Source of the DNA: Polyodon spathula
Taxonomy: Eukaryota > Chordata > Actinopteri > Acipenseriformes > Polyodontidae
NCBI RefSeq assembly: GCF_017654505.1
Contig: NC_054538.1
Span: 58,899,684-58,963,683, forward strand
Direction of reading: 5' to 3'
Length of the DNA: 64,000 bases
The notes under the pieces were generated by a model. It searched no databases and was not told the DNA's origin. It worked only from the letters and a program-made list of their open reading frames with translations. A program made the translations under genes and the position numbers. Numbering within the stretch: position 1 is the first letter of the stretch; each line of letters starts with the position of its first letter. Positions 38,140 to 49,020 of the stretch are shown piece after piece.

Positions 38140-38493
38140 CAGTGGTTTTTAACCTTTTCATCTCAAGTACCAGTGTTTCCAGCAGGGACCACCAGGTGTA
38201 TCAGTTACTATGTGCAATCTTAAACGGCTGTTGAAAAGCAAGAATGCAGAACAAAATGTTCACCACAATCAACAACATAGAGTGGCTGCTTTGGTTCCCT
38301 ATCAGTAACTTTGAAAGTTCACAACAAATACCTCTCATCATAATTTCTAATTTCTCTGTGATTCAGTGGTACAAACAGATTGAGCCATTATGATTGAGCT
38401 TTGTGGTTGAGGTTAGGGTTAGGGTTCATAAAGAACAACTGCCGGTGCTTACCACTTGCAAACCTGTCATGTACCACAGGTTGAAAACCAATG
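38140..38493. mobile_element. hAT MITE, 354 bp
   Basis: The left end CAGTGGTTTTTAACC and the right end (reverse complement CATTGGTTTTCAACC) are hAT-type terminal inverted repeats. The flanks ATTTAGTT and ATCTAGAT form an imperfect 8-bp target duplication (6 of 8). There is no transposase. Confidence 0.65.
38411..38426. repeat. Short telomere-like (GGTTAG) run
   Basis: GGTTAGGGTTAGGGTT, just over two and a half vertebrate telomere units, inside the hAT MITE. Too short to mean a fused telomere. Confidence 0.8.
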
Positions 38494-39251
38494 ATCTAGA
38501 TGATACCATAGCTACATTAGATTATAAACTTAAGACAATACTGGACTTATTGGTAACTTGTGTAGAGGAAATCTCATTAGAATAAGTCCTGCACATTTAT
38601 GTAGGCAGTTTTATTTAATTGAGAAAACATTTAAGTTGAAATGAAGTTGAACATTGCGTACATTTACTCAAAATCTACCACGTTTTAAAAATAATGTGTT
38701 AAGTGTCATTGTACCACCCCTAAAACATGTGAGCTTTTACACCTCTAAAACATTGTTCTGTCAAATACAACCTTTTTTTTCTTCATTGGCAGCTGCATTT
38801 ACAGATACCATCAATTGTATGAATAAAAAATGTGAAGAATGGGGCTCTGCTAGGACCTTATCTCTTCATGCATTTCAAAACTACTAATAACCTTTAATAC
38901 AGAGGACTTGCTTTTCCATACTGCCCTTTTTTTAGGTTTATGCATCCATCATACATCTATCACACAAGGTATCCATCATACTCTGATTAGGGCCATTGTC
39001 TCTGACACTTTTCACCCTTGAAAAACCTTACAGCTCTAGTTTTTTCTTTCTTTTCTGTCCTTCATCATGTCATTTTTAACATTGCCTTAATTTCTCTCCA
39101 GGTGGAACCTAGAAAACAGCATGCATGGTGATGTCACTCCTCCCTCCTCGCTCCCATCCTTCTCACTGTTACTGTTGTCAGTTGGCCATACAATCTGAAG
39201 AAAGGCTTATATGCACTTACTGTATGGTAAAAACAAGTTCAAAATAAATAC
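38494..39251. other. Non-coding spacer
   Basis: No gene; a hammerhead-like motif remnant is at 39186-39227. Confidence 0.45.
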
Positions 39252-39268
39252 GTGTGTGTGTGTGTGTG

Positions 39269-39340
<72 letters not shown>
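39252..39340. repeat. (GT)n(TA)n compound microsatellite
   Basis: GT units to about 39269, then TA units running directly into the left end of the next Tc1 element. Confidence 0.95.
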
Positions 39341-39343
<3 letters not shown>

Positions 39344-40685
39344 CCTTGCAAAAGTATTCAGACCCCTGACCAATTCTCTCATATTACTGAATTACAAATG
39401 GTACATTGAAATTTATTTCTGTTTGATATTTTATTTTTAAACACTGAATCTCAGAATCAATTATTGTAAGGTGACATTGGTTTTATGTTGGGAAATATTT
39501 TTAAGAAAAAAAAAAAAACTGAAATATCTTGCTTGCATAAGTATTCAACCCCTGTGCTGTGGAAGCTCCCAGTTTGCATTGATGAAAGAAATTGCCCTAA
39601 CGAAGACACAATTACCTTACCATTGGCCTCCACCTGTGAACAATTAAAGTTGCTGTCACTTTTTCTGGATAAAAACCCCATTGTTGAAGGATCATTGGTA
39701 AGGCTGTGAATCTGAAGGAAAATGAAGACCAAAGCGCATTCTACAGAAGTTAGAGATAAAGTAATACAAATGCATAGATTAGGGAAAGGGTACAAAATAA
39801 TATCCAAGTGTTTTGGATATCCCAGTGAGCACAGTTGGGTCAATAATCAGGAAGTGGAAGCTGCATCACACCACCCAGGCACTCTGCAGTACCATCTGAA
39901 AGCACGTCTGGAGTTTGCCAGAAAGCATGAGAGTGACCCAGCTGCAATGTGGGAAAAGATTTTGTGGTCAGATGAGACCAAGATAGAGCTTTTTGGCCAA
40001 AACTCAAAGCGCTGTGTGTGGCGCAAACCTAACACTGCCCATGCCTCAAGACACACCATCCCTACAGTGAAGTATGGTGGTGGCAGCATCATGCTTTGGG
40101 GATGCTTCTCATCAGCAGGGACTGGGCATCTTGTTACAATTGAAGGAAGAATGGATGGAGCAAAATACAGGAAAATACTGCAAGGGAATCAGCTTCAGTC
40201 CGCTAAAAAACTGAAGCTTGGGAGGAAATTCACCTTTCAGCAGGACAATGATCCCAAGCACAAGGCCAAAGCAACATTGGAGTGGCTCAAGAACAAAAAG
40301 GTGAATGTCCTACCGTGGCCCAGTCAAAGTCCTGATCTCAATCCCATTGAGAGTCTGTGGCACTATTTGAAAATTGCAGTCCACAAGCGTCATCCAACCA
40401 ACCTGAATAACCTGGAGCAAATCTGCCAGGAAGAATGGTCCAAAATCACTCCGACACTGTGTGAAAAGCTGGTACATACCTACCCCAAAAGACTTAAAGC
40501 TGTTATTGCTGCGAAAGGTGGCTCTACCAAATTTTAATGTGTGGGGGTTGAATACTTATGCAAGCAAGATATTTCAGTTTTTTATTTTTCTTAAAAATAT
40601 TTCCCAACATAAAACCAATGTCACCTTTCATTAACTGATTTTGAGCTTAAATGTTTTAAAATAAAATATCAAACAGAATTAAATT
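39341..40685 (+). mobile_element. Tc1/mariner transposon, related copy of the 18.7 kb element
   Basis: The left end GTGCCTTGCAAAAGTATTC (the first CA lost into the TA tract) and the interior match the 18660-20282 element closely. The right inverted repeat stops early, near 40685, missing about 80 bp of the outer end, so the copy probably cannot be mobilised now. About 200 bp of the transposase N-terminal half is also deleted, near 39884. Confidence 0.85.
39722..40537 (+). CDS. Tc1 transposase, open but lacking most of the DNA-binding domain
   Basis: An open frame of 271 residues. It starts at the usual MKTK position followed by HSTEVRDKVIQMHRLGKG, then carries the frameshifted segment KCFGYPSEHSW also seen in the 19 kb copy. 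A deletion of about 200 bp then joins HHPGT directly to LQYHLKARLEFARKH and restores the frame. The catalytic domain is complete: WSDETKIELFG (first Asp), FQQDNDPKHKAK (second Asp) and SPDLNPIESLW (Glu), ending AAKGGSTKF. The second helix-turn-helix and the linker are lost, so specific binding to its own ends is unlikely. Confidence 0.75.
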   Translation: MKTKAHSTEVRDKVIQMHRLGKGYKIISKCFGYPSEHSWVNNQEVEAASHHPGTLQYHLKARLEFARKHESDPAAMWEKILWSDETKIELFGQNSKRCVWRKPNTAHASRHTIPTVKYGGGSIMLWGCFSSAGTGHLVTIEGRMDGAKYRKILQGNQLQSAKKLKLGRKFTFQQDNDPKHKAKATLEWLKNKKVNVLPWPSQSPDLNPIESLWHYLKIAVHKRHPTNLNNLEQICQEEWSKITPTLCEKLVHTYPKRLKAVIAAKGGSTKF

Positions 40686-40695
40686 ATTGACACAA

Positions 40696-40766
40696 GGGAA
40701 GACTATTGTTACTGACAGGGGCTATGATGCCCGAAGCCACTCCCTTGAGGTAATAATAGTCTTCCC
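40696..40766. repeat. Hairpin-forming inverted repeat
   Basis: GGGAAGACTATTGTTAC (40696-40712) pairs with 40750-40766 with one mismatch. The 37-nt loop itself contains a GGGC...GCCC pair, and AATTAAAT/ATTTAATT lie outside the arms. It begins where the Tc1 right repeat is cut off. Confidence 0.7.
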
Positions 40767-40785
40767 GAGGGACATTTAATTTTCC

Positions 40786-41314
40786 ACTATGGCTGAGTCT
40801 GCAGTACATATTTAACATATGAATCAGTCAAGAAAATAAGTGAGGCAAGGTTGGATAGTAAGTACGACTTTATATTTTGTTTAAATGTAGCTAATACAGC
40901 ACAGGTAAATAAATATTGACCTATATATTTTGTTTAAATATAGCTGATACAGCATAAGTAAACACATAAATAACATAAATAAAGACCAGGAAATGTTCAT
41001 ACCGCATAGTTATCAAATTGTTTCTCCATCTGGTTTGCTGACTGCTGCATAATCCAGTTTATATCCTGCCCATCATATTTGTTTACAAGTTGAATTTTTT
41101 TGAATTTCAGAGAGTCAGAAAACAGTGACAGTGACATTTTAATCACCATTTTAGTGTTTGGAACATATTTCTTTTGTAGTATGCTTTGTAATTAATTTTC
41201 TATTAAGTCACAGAATCGGTGTAAGCCATTTTCTCTTCTTGTGAGGAGTGCAGGGGACTGAAAAGGAGTGGGACTGACACTGATGTAAACCAATCACATG
41301 ACAGACAGAAGAGA

Positions 41315-41318
<4 letters not shown>
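40786..41318. other. Non-coding spacer
   Basis: A TATATTTTGTTTAAAT-containing segment is repeated at about 40870 and 40924; otherwise nothing recognised. Confidence 0.45.

Positions 41319-41378
<60 letters not shown>
41319..41378. repeat. (TA)n microsatellite
   Basis: About 30 TA units. Confidence 0.95.
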
Positions 41379-41379
<1 letters not shown>

Positions 41380-41734
41380 TGACTTTATCTAGATATCCCC
41401 GGTTGTTAAACAGGTATTCGTCATCATTTGAACAAGGTCTAAACTCTAGTACCAATTTAGGCATATTAAAGCTGCCCTCCTGTTAATGGTAATACCCACT
41501 GTTAAACGGCAAACTATTTATTTATTTTTTCAGAATTCTACGATAAGGATGTAAAACATTTACGGCAGTCGGTATTTGCATTAAAATAGCTATTACTTTT
41601 TTTTTATTTATTAAATATATGTATGAAAAAACTAGTTAATGCATTATTAGTATGATACAAACTGAAATCTTTAATCAAACAAATCATTATTGTGAGACTC
41701 TACTGTACAGGTAAAAGAAAATATAATTTATATG

Positions 41735-41896
41735 CAGTGCTCCCTCTCTATAACGCAAGGGATGGGGCGCCACGGGACACATGACAATATACTAAAATAC
41801 AAAATAAAATAACTCCCTCTCTAATGCATGTATAGTGAAGCAAAAATGTAACTTTCAGTGAATTAACCATGCATAAAGCACCATGAATTCAACACT

Positions 41897-41933
<37 letters not shown>

Positions 41934-42374
41934 TAATGTTCCTACTCGTGGATCATTTTAATTAGCAGTTTTTAAATTATAAATAGCCTGGCTGAACAGC
42001 GGTCGGGAGTTCAGTTCGAAGTGACAGGCTCACTCCAGGCTCGTCTCCCGGAAAAAAACCCAGCTCCTCTCACAGCTAAATAGTAAATTAATAGGAACGA
42101 TAACCACGTAATAGGCCTAATATTTATTTAGTTATAAAAGAAAGGCTGAATAAGATGTGTTATAAAGTGCCAGCACAGCTTTTCTTGAGTTCAGATAATG
42201 TATCAAAAGGGAGAGACAGAAACGGAAGTTGTTTATATTTTGAACAACACTGGTACTGTATTTACAGTAAAAACATTGCATGAATCACTAGTGTAGGGAA
42301 TTGGGGGGACATGCTGTAGGAGCGTTATATCCGAGGCGTGTTATAATCGAGAGTCTCATAGCGAGGGAGTGCTG
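41735..42374. mobile_element. Tigger/pogo-like MITE, about 640 bp
   Basis: The left end is CAGTGCTCCCTCTCTATAAC; the right end, reverse complemented, is CAGCACTCCCTCGCTATGAG. The right end is preceded outside by TA on the complementary strand, as expected of a TA-duplicating pogo/Tigger element; the left TA is not intact. A (A)31 tract at 41901-41931 lies inside. No transposase frame. Confidence 0.55.
41901..41931. repeat. Poly(A) tract
   Basis: About 31 uninterrupted A within the Tigger-like MITE, possibly the tail of a retroposon inserted there. Confidence 0.9.
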
Positions 42375-43558
42375 TACATATTAAACCAAAGCAACAGCAG
42401 AAGTAAAGAACAAAGCTATGTTTTTCAGAGCTAAAGTAACCACCTATGCTCTACCAAGCAGTTATAATACAATTTTGCTGAAGACACAGTACCTACATTT
42501 TAAAGGATAATAATGACACCTCAGTTACTATAACTGAATTTGTTCAGAAGGTGCAGTTTCAATCCTGCCCAATAAATAAGCAATTATAAGAAATGTTGTA
42601 TATTTTGCTGAGGTCTACATGGCATTTTGACTTGACAAATGGAACTTATGAATCTGTAAATCACACAAAGAAGATACATTATGTTACAGTTAACATACAA
42701 GTAGCATTATTCTGACATTAACATAGGAAGATACAAGTTGCATAATGTTTAATGATCGATCTTCCGAGCATTGAATTCAGTTTCTTCTCTAATGTTCTAC
42801 TTGTCCTATTTATTCAATGGCCCATTTAGCTTGTTAACCTTTATCTTCCAGATATTTCAATTCTGGATACTTTAACTCACTGTGGAAAAATCTGCAACAA
42901 TAAGGGCTCACTTATTACCTCTGGTGACAACATTTAAATCAGCTACATTAGACATCTCATAAACCTCAGGGCATAATAAATTAATTAGGCTACATTCATG
43001 GTGTAACAACGGCAGTATCAAGTTGTGCTATGACCAGAAGGCTGTATGTAACTGTTCTGAAGCTTCCTTTATCACAAAGCAAGCAGTTTGTCTTCTTTCT
43101 TCCAGTCTATATGAAAGCAAGTCAACAAAACACAAAACAATTTGACAACAGATGCAGATCCTGCCAAAAGCAAGATAGCCTATCAAGGTCTGGGAAATGA
43201 GCACTAAATTCTGTGAGAAAAGGTATTGCTGCAAGCGAAGCAGACAGAGCTGTGGCGTGAATACAAAATAAGACTTCAAATAAGGAAAGCCCAATATCAA
43301 GAAAATATCCTATCTCTCTAGGAAACAAAAACAAGAGTCAGGTAACATTTCTGTTGCTGTAGCTTTCAGAAGCTGCAGTGTGACAAAAGCAGTATGTATG
43401 AGCTTGGAAAAAAGTCTAAAATACCAGAAAAAGGGAACTGGAAAAGACAAACAGTTCAATTGTTTCTCTGTATGCTATGACGTGTTACAAACATGAAAAC
43501 GTGTACAAACAAGTTCTATTTATTTATTAATGTTTATCAAAATCATTTCAATTATTAT
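42375..43558. other. Non-coding DNA
   Basis: Short open frames on the minus strand at 43028-43334 are unrecognised and overlap in different frames; no gene is claimed. Confidence 0.5.
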
Positions 43559-43793
43559 GTGTGGTCCAGAGGTTAAAGAAAAGGGGGCTTGTAACTAAGA
43601 AGTCCCCGGTTCAAATCCCAGCTCAGCCACTGACTCATTGTTTGACCCTGAACAAGTCACAACTTCCTTGTGTTCACCTTTTCAGGTGAGACATTGTTGT
43701 AACTGACTCTGCAGCTGATGCATAGTTCACACGCCCTAGTTTCTGTAAGTTGCCTTGGATAAAGGCGCCTGCTAAATAAACTAATAATAATAC
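43559..43793 (+). mobile_element. tRNA-derived SINE (V-SINE-like)
   Basis: The head has an A-box-like TGGTCCAGAGG (about 43562-43572) and a B-box GGTTCAAATCC (43608-43618), the internal RNA polymerase III promoter. The core reads CCACTGACTCATTGTTTGAC, shared with the SINE at 63.4 kb, and the tail has GCCTTGGATAAAGGCGCC then CTGCTAAATAAA, like the LINE-derived tail of V-SINEs, ending in (TAA)n. Non-coding; depends on a LINE for movement. Confidence 0.8.
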
Positions 43794-44142
43794 TTGTTTT
43801 CAGGTTAGAGTAATGCATGGCTATTGATATTGGTGCAAGGCCATGGTTTATTATGTAGTTCTAACTTCTGCATCAAAAATTGTTTTTTTTGTGAACAAAA
43901 AACAAGCATCAGTGTGTTGTCTTTTATACAAGTACAGTATAACAGATGCCATGCTAAGTAGTAAATAGGCTGCACTGTATATGTAAAGTATAAATTACAG
44001 CAGTGGAGGCAGACAATTAAGAAGGCTAATTACCAATTTCTTTTAATAAGAAATTACTGCACTCTCATTCAATAGATTATTTTCAGCTTCTTACAAACTG
44101 CTGTTAAAGTATTAAAAAATCTCAGCTTTGATACCTCTGGTG
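43794..44142. other. Non-coding spacer
   Basis: Nothing recognised. Confidence 0.5.
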
Positions 44143-44260
44143 CAATGGTTTTTGAACTGGGGTACGCGCGAAAAATCCTGTAATGGTGGACAACTGATTT
44201 TTTTTTTTTTTTTTACCACGTTGTAGTACTTTGCGACTTAGCAATTGAATCAACAATGTT
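44143..44260 (+). mobile_element. Possible hAT (Charlie-like) end fragment
   Basis: CAATGGTTTTTGAACTGGGG then TACGCG closely resembles the CAGTGG...GGGGTACGCG end of Charlie-type hAT elements. The partner end was not found within about 1 kb, so the extent is arbitrary. Confidence 0.35.
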
Positions 44261-44748
44261 GAATCTCCTTTCTATAAAACCTCAGTTGTACTGGTGTACA
44301 TTTCCTTTCTGTTGGGAAGGTTAACTCTAAACACCCAGCCGGCTGCTGACAGTAAGTGCGTATTGAGTGCACACGTGGTAAATTACATATTTAAAAAGCA
44401 GGGCGTTGGTTCTGCAGTCTGTAGACAAAAAAAAACAAAAAAAACTGAAAGACTGTCATTGTGTGATGTTGCTTCTTTTAAAAATGCGTAGTATTTAATA
44501 GTTGAGTTTACTTTCTGAAGTTTAAATGTTCAATGTTAATAGTTTAATCAGTTCTGTGTTTTATCTAGGTTTACATTCTTAAATAATAGTATTATTGCGT
44601 TGAGCAGGCAGCTAGGCCTCCCTACTTAGACAGTGAAATCACTCACTTGATTTCTGCTGGACGACTCTTATCTTTACTTGTGTGTGTTTCTTTCATTATT
44701 AATTCATTCATTACACACTGGTAATTATTAATAAAAGCTAAAGCATGA

Positions 44749-44749
<1 letters not shown>

Positions 44750-44789
<40 letters not shown>
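44750..44789. repeat. (ATT)n microsatellite
   Basis: About 13 ATT units. Confidence 0.95.
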
Positions 44790-44790
<1 letters not shown>

Positions 44791-47066
44791 AAAAATGGAA
44801 TCCCGGGATAAAAAAAATAAATCAATCCCGAAATCCTGGGATTGGGAAAAGTGTCCGCAATTGGACTTCCTATTCCAGGCCTATTGAGTGTGTTCATATC
44901 ATGCAGTGAGTGCCCATCAAAAAGCTTGAATTGTCTTAAAGCTGACTAACCCGAACAGACTACTGCACTTTAACATGTAAGCATTTTGCTACAAGTCTAG
45001 TAAAGGAACTACTTTTGTAGTTCCTTTAACTAGATGATGTTAAATAAAAGATCTAAATTATGTTCATATAGTTGTGTTTTTTTTTTTTTTTTTTTTTTAA
45101 ATTGTCTCATTTATAAAATTCTAGGTGAAGCAAAACTTTTGGCCATAGCTGCAGATTACCCAGTTTTTAAAAGAACATGTCATAAATGGAGGAGCATTCC
45201 TAGTTCAGGTGTTATTAGTTACAGTTCTTCACAAGTAATGAAATGTGTCCAACATATTTTATTCAAATGATGACTAGAGGTGATAAGGAGGGACTTCCAA
45301 AATCACAAAAATGTTTTGGTAATCTATTTGTATGTTTTTTTGACATTTCTTTCTTCTTGTTTTTGAACAAATGTATTTCCTTATGTTTTTAAACATTACA
45401 ATACATGGTGAATAAAATTAAATATGTTAAAAACAATATAAATAATTGGTAACAGCGTCACTGTTGAATATTATTGAAAAATACAGTGATTCTGTTACAG
45501 GCATTCTCTAAACAAGAGCATACTTCAGATTTTAATATAAAATGGCATAATCCGATTTTAGTCTGGGTTGGTAATTGTGCTAATGTATCTTTCAGAATGC
45601 ATTAATGCATACCCAGATATATGTTTCAGCATGAAAAGCCAAAAGAGCAAATGCTTTTCTCACCATACGTATTGAGACTAAGTATTTAAATGAGCCGGTT
45701 CTATCTTCACACATTGTCTGCATACAAAATAAAAGCATGTATATTATTCACATGACATCACATGCTTTTTTTAATGTATATATATTTTTTTAATTTAGAA
45801 CAATATAGTAGCATAAACAACCTAAAATATGTCATTTTTGTATCCAGTTACACAAGATGTGTGCAGCCTTTATTTCACAAACAGTCAGTAGTAAGAACTA
45901 CAATTAATAACCTTCTAGAACTGTTGTACATTTGTAGTTCAGTAATAAATAGACAGTCTGTAATGTATTCAAATTGATAATTGTTTTCAATGAAAAGTTT
46001 GTGAAATTGTAACAACATCCGTATATACTGTAGAGTAGGATATTTAAAATAAATAAATAAATAAATCAATAACTTCAAACATCACCTTGATCTATAAATC
46101 ATGCTTCCATTGTAGCTTCAGGCTGTCTTGCCCCCAGGGTTCAGCAGCTTGATAATGTCCGTTGCTTTGGTTTAGCAGGTAAAAAAAATGGCTTGTGATC
46201 AGAGGTTGAATGTTAATCTTCAGTTGGGCAGAACCAAAAAAAAGAATTGATTTAAAAAAAAAAAGTTACCTAAGAAGTAAAAATGCATTAAAAACGTTGA
46301 AGCAAAGCATCCTGCTAAAGCGCAGAAAAATGGAAGAAGTTCCAGATAAAGCATGCAGAGCTTACAGTAACTCCACACAGCAGGAACAAATTATTTCATA
46401 TTAGCTTTATTTTATCTTAAAAGCCCTAAACCATCCTCTACAGCACTTCATCAGCTAGTAAGGGGTGCATCTTTTTTTTGTTACATCCACTCTCACCTTT
46501 GAGATGCACCTAGCTGTGAGTAAGCACACTTCAGAAAATGAAAGTCAACCATTCGGTGACACAAACCTCTACTTATGATACAGCTCAATACTAATTACAG
46601 TTATTTAATCTAGGGAAGCAAATACAATGACTCTATGTCAATATCAATTCAAAATGTGACTGATTTTATAATAATTATTATAGGCATCTTGATTTCTAGT
46701 ACCTGCACTTTAATAACCAGCCCTGGTCTTCGGATCATGCTTAATCAAAACTATAATTTATTTCTTCTTGCACGTCGACGTTTCCCACCAATTCAAAAAA
46801 ATAAAAATAAAGCCGTCTAACCAGATCATGCACTTAAGAGGATACATTTTGGCAGGCTGTGACGAAATCAACTTGCTCAAAATGCAATCAAATTCTCATA
46901 AATCACTGATGCTGTAAAAAAAAAGGGAGGTCTGTTAACTAAAATGGAAACATTAAAACTTGTCTTTGGCAGTCTAGGCTAGGTTGACGGCTTCACAATA
47001 CACAAAGCTGCCACTACAATGTATAAAACTATACAATATCACCAGTGCCATATGTATGTATGTATG

Positions 47067-47068
<2 letters not shown>
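44790..47068. other. Non-coding DNA, no gene recognised
   Basis: Includes a T tract (about 45077-45098). Open frames of 60-80 residues are low-complexity or unrecognised. Confidence 0.5.

Positions 47069-47162
<94 letters not shown>
47069..47162. repeat. (TA)n(CA)n compound microsatellite
   Basis: TA units to 47130, then CA units to 47162. Confidence 0.95.
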
Positions 47163-47164
<2 letters not shown>

Positions 47165-47292
47165 GTGCCCTGCTATATTAAAATGAGTACTCCCCAAAAT
47201 AGAGGTGTCATCCAAACTACCCACAATACCTCCACACCCGTGGCATAAATATCAGCATTCGTCTGCATTGTAGAGCTCAGAAGTAGTATACA

Positions 47293-49020
47293 ATATAAGA
47301 ACATAAGAACATAAGAAAGTTTACAAACGAGAGGAGGCCATTCGGCCCATCTTGCTCGTTTGGTTGTTAGTAGCTTATTGATCCCAGAATCTCATCAAGC
47401 AGCTTCTTGAAGGATCCCAGGGTGTCAGCTTCAACAACATTACTGGGGAGTTGATTCCAGACCCTCACAATTCTCTGTGTAAAAAAGTGCCTTCTATTTT
47501 CTGTTCTGAATGCCCCTTTGTCTAATCTCCATTTGTGACCCCTGGTTCTTGTTTCTTTTTTCAGGCTGAAAAAGTCCCTTGGGTCGACACTGTCAATACC
47601 TTTTAGAATTTTGAATGCTTGAATTAGGTCACCACGAAGTCTTCTTTGATCAAGACTGAACAGATTCAATTCTTTTAGCCTGTCTGCATATGACATGCCT
47701 TTTAAACCTGGAATAATTCTGGTCGCTCTTCTTTGCACTCTTTCTAGAGCAGCAATATCTTTTTTATAGCGAGGTGACCAGAACTGAACACAATATTCAA
47801 GATGAGGTCTTACTAGTGCATTGTACAGTTTTAACATTACTTCCCTTGATTTAAATTCGACACTTTTCACAATGTATCCAAGCATCTTGTTAGCCTTTTT
47901 TATAGCTTCCCCACATTGTCTAGATGAAGACATTTCTGAGTCAACAAAAACTCCTAGGTCTTTTTCATAGATTCCTTCTCTAATTTCAGTATCTCCCATA
48001 TGATATTTATAATGTACATTTTTATTTCCTGCGTGCAGTACCTTACACTTTTCTCTATTAAATGTCATTTGCCATGTGTCTGCCCAGTTCTGAATCTTGT
48101 CTAGATCATTTTGAATGACCTTTGCTGCTACAACAGTGTTTGCCACTCCTCCTACTTTTGTGTCGTCTGCAAATTTAACAAGTTTGCTTACTATACCAGA
48201 ATCTAAATCATTAATGTAGATTAGGAATAGCAGAGGACCTAATACTGATCCCTGTGGTACACCACTGGTTACCACACTCCATTCTGAGGTTTTTCCTCTA
48301 GTCAGTACTTTCTGTTTTCTACATGTTAACCATTCCCTAATCCATGTACATGTGTTTCCTTGAATCCCAACTGTGTTCAGTTTGAGATTTAATCTTTTGT
48401 GCGGGACTTTGTCAAAAGCTTTCTGGAAATCTAAATAAACCATGTCATATGCTTTGCAATTATCCATTATCGATGTTGCATCCTCAAAAAAATCAAGCAA
48501 GTTAGTTAGACACGATCTCCCTTTCCTAAAACCATGTTGACTGTCTCCCAGGACCCTGTTACCATATAGGTAATTTTCCATTTTGGATCTTATTATAGTT
48601 TCCATAAGTTTGCATATAATAGAAGTCAGGCTTACTGGTCTGTAGTTACCTGGTTCAGTTTTGTTTCCCTTTTTGTGGCTCAGTATTATGTTTGCAATTT
48701 TCCAGTCTGTCGGTACCACCCCTGTGTCAAGAGATTGCTTCATGATCTTGGTTAGAGGTTTGTAAATTACTTCTTTCATTTCTTTGAGTACTACTGGGAG
48801 GATCTCATCCAGCCCAGGGGATTTGTTTATTTTAAGAGCTCCTAGTCCCTTTAACACTTCTGCCTCAGTTATGCTAAAGTTATTTAAAACTGGATAGGAA
48901 CTGGATGACATGTGGGGCATGTTGTCAGTATCTTCCTTTGTAAAAACTTGTGAAAAGTAATCATTTAATATATTTGCTATTTTTTTTTCTTCATCTACGA
49001 TTTTTACACAAGGTTGTGTA
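47293..49020 (-). mobile_element. CR1-clade LINE, longest copy in the window
   Basis: The 3' side (plus-strand left end) has the TTCTTATG octamer tail at about 47295-47318, as in the 20.6 kb copy, and the sequence is nearly the same throughout the shared part. It extends about 500 bp further upstream than that copy, to roughly 49020, where similarity to LINE protein stops. The endonuclease half is missing (5' truncation). Confidence 0.85.

Noticed and set aside
38411..38426. Interstitial telomere or chromosome fusion point
   Set aside because: Fewer than three hexamers, lying inside a MITE.
44820..44880. Palindromic TCCCGGGATA / ATCCTGGGATTGGG motif as a transposon end
   Set aside because: Too short and unsupported by a partner end or target duplication.
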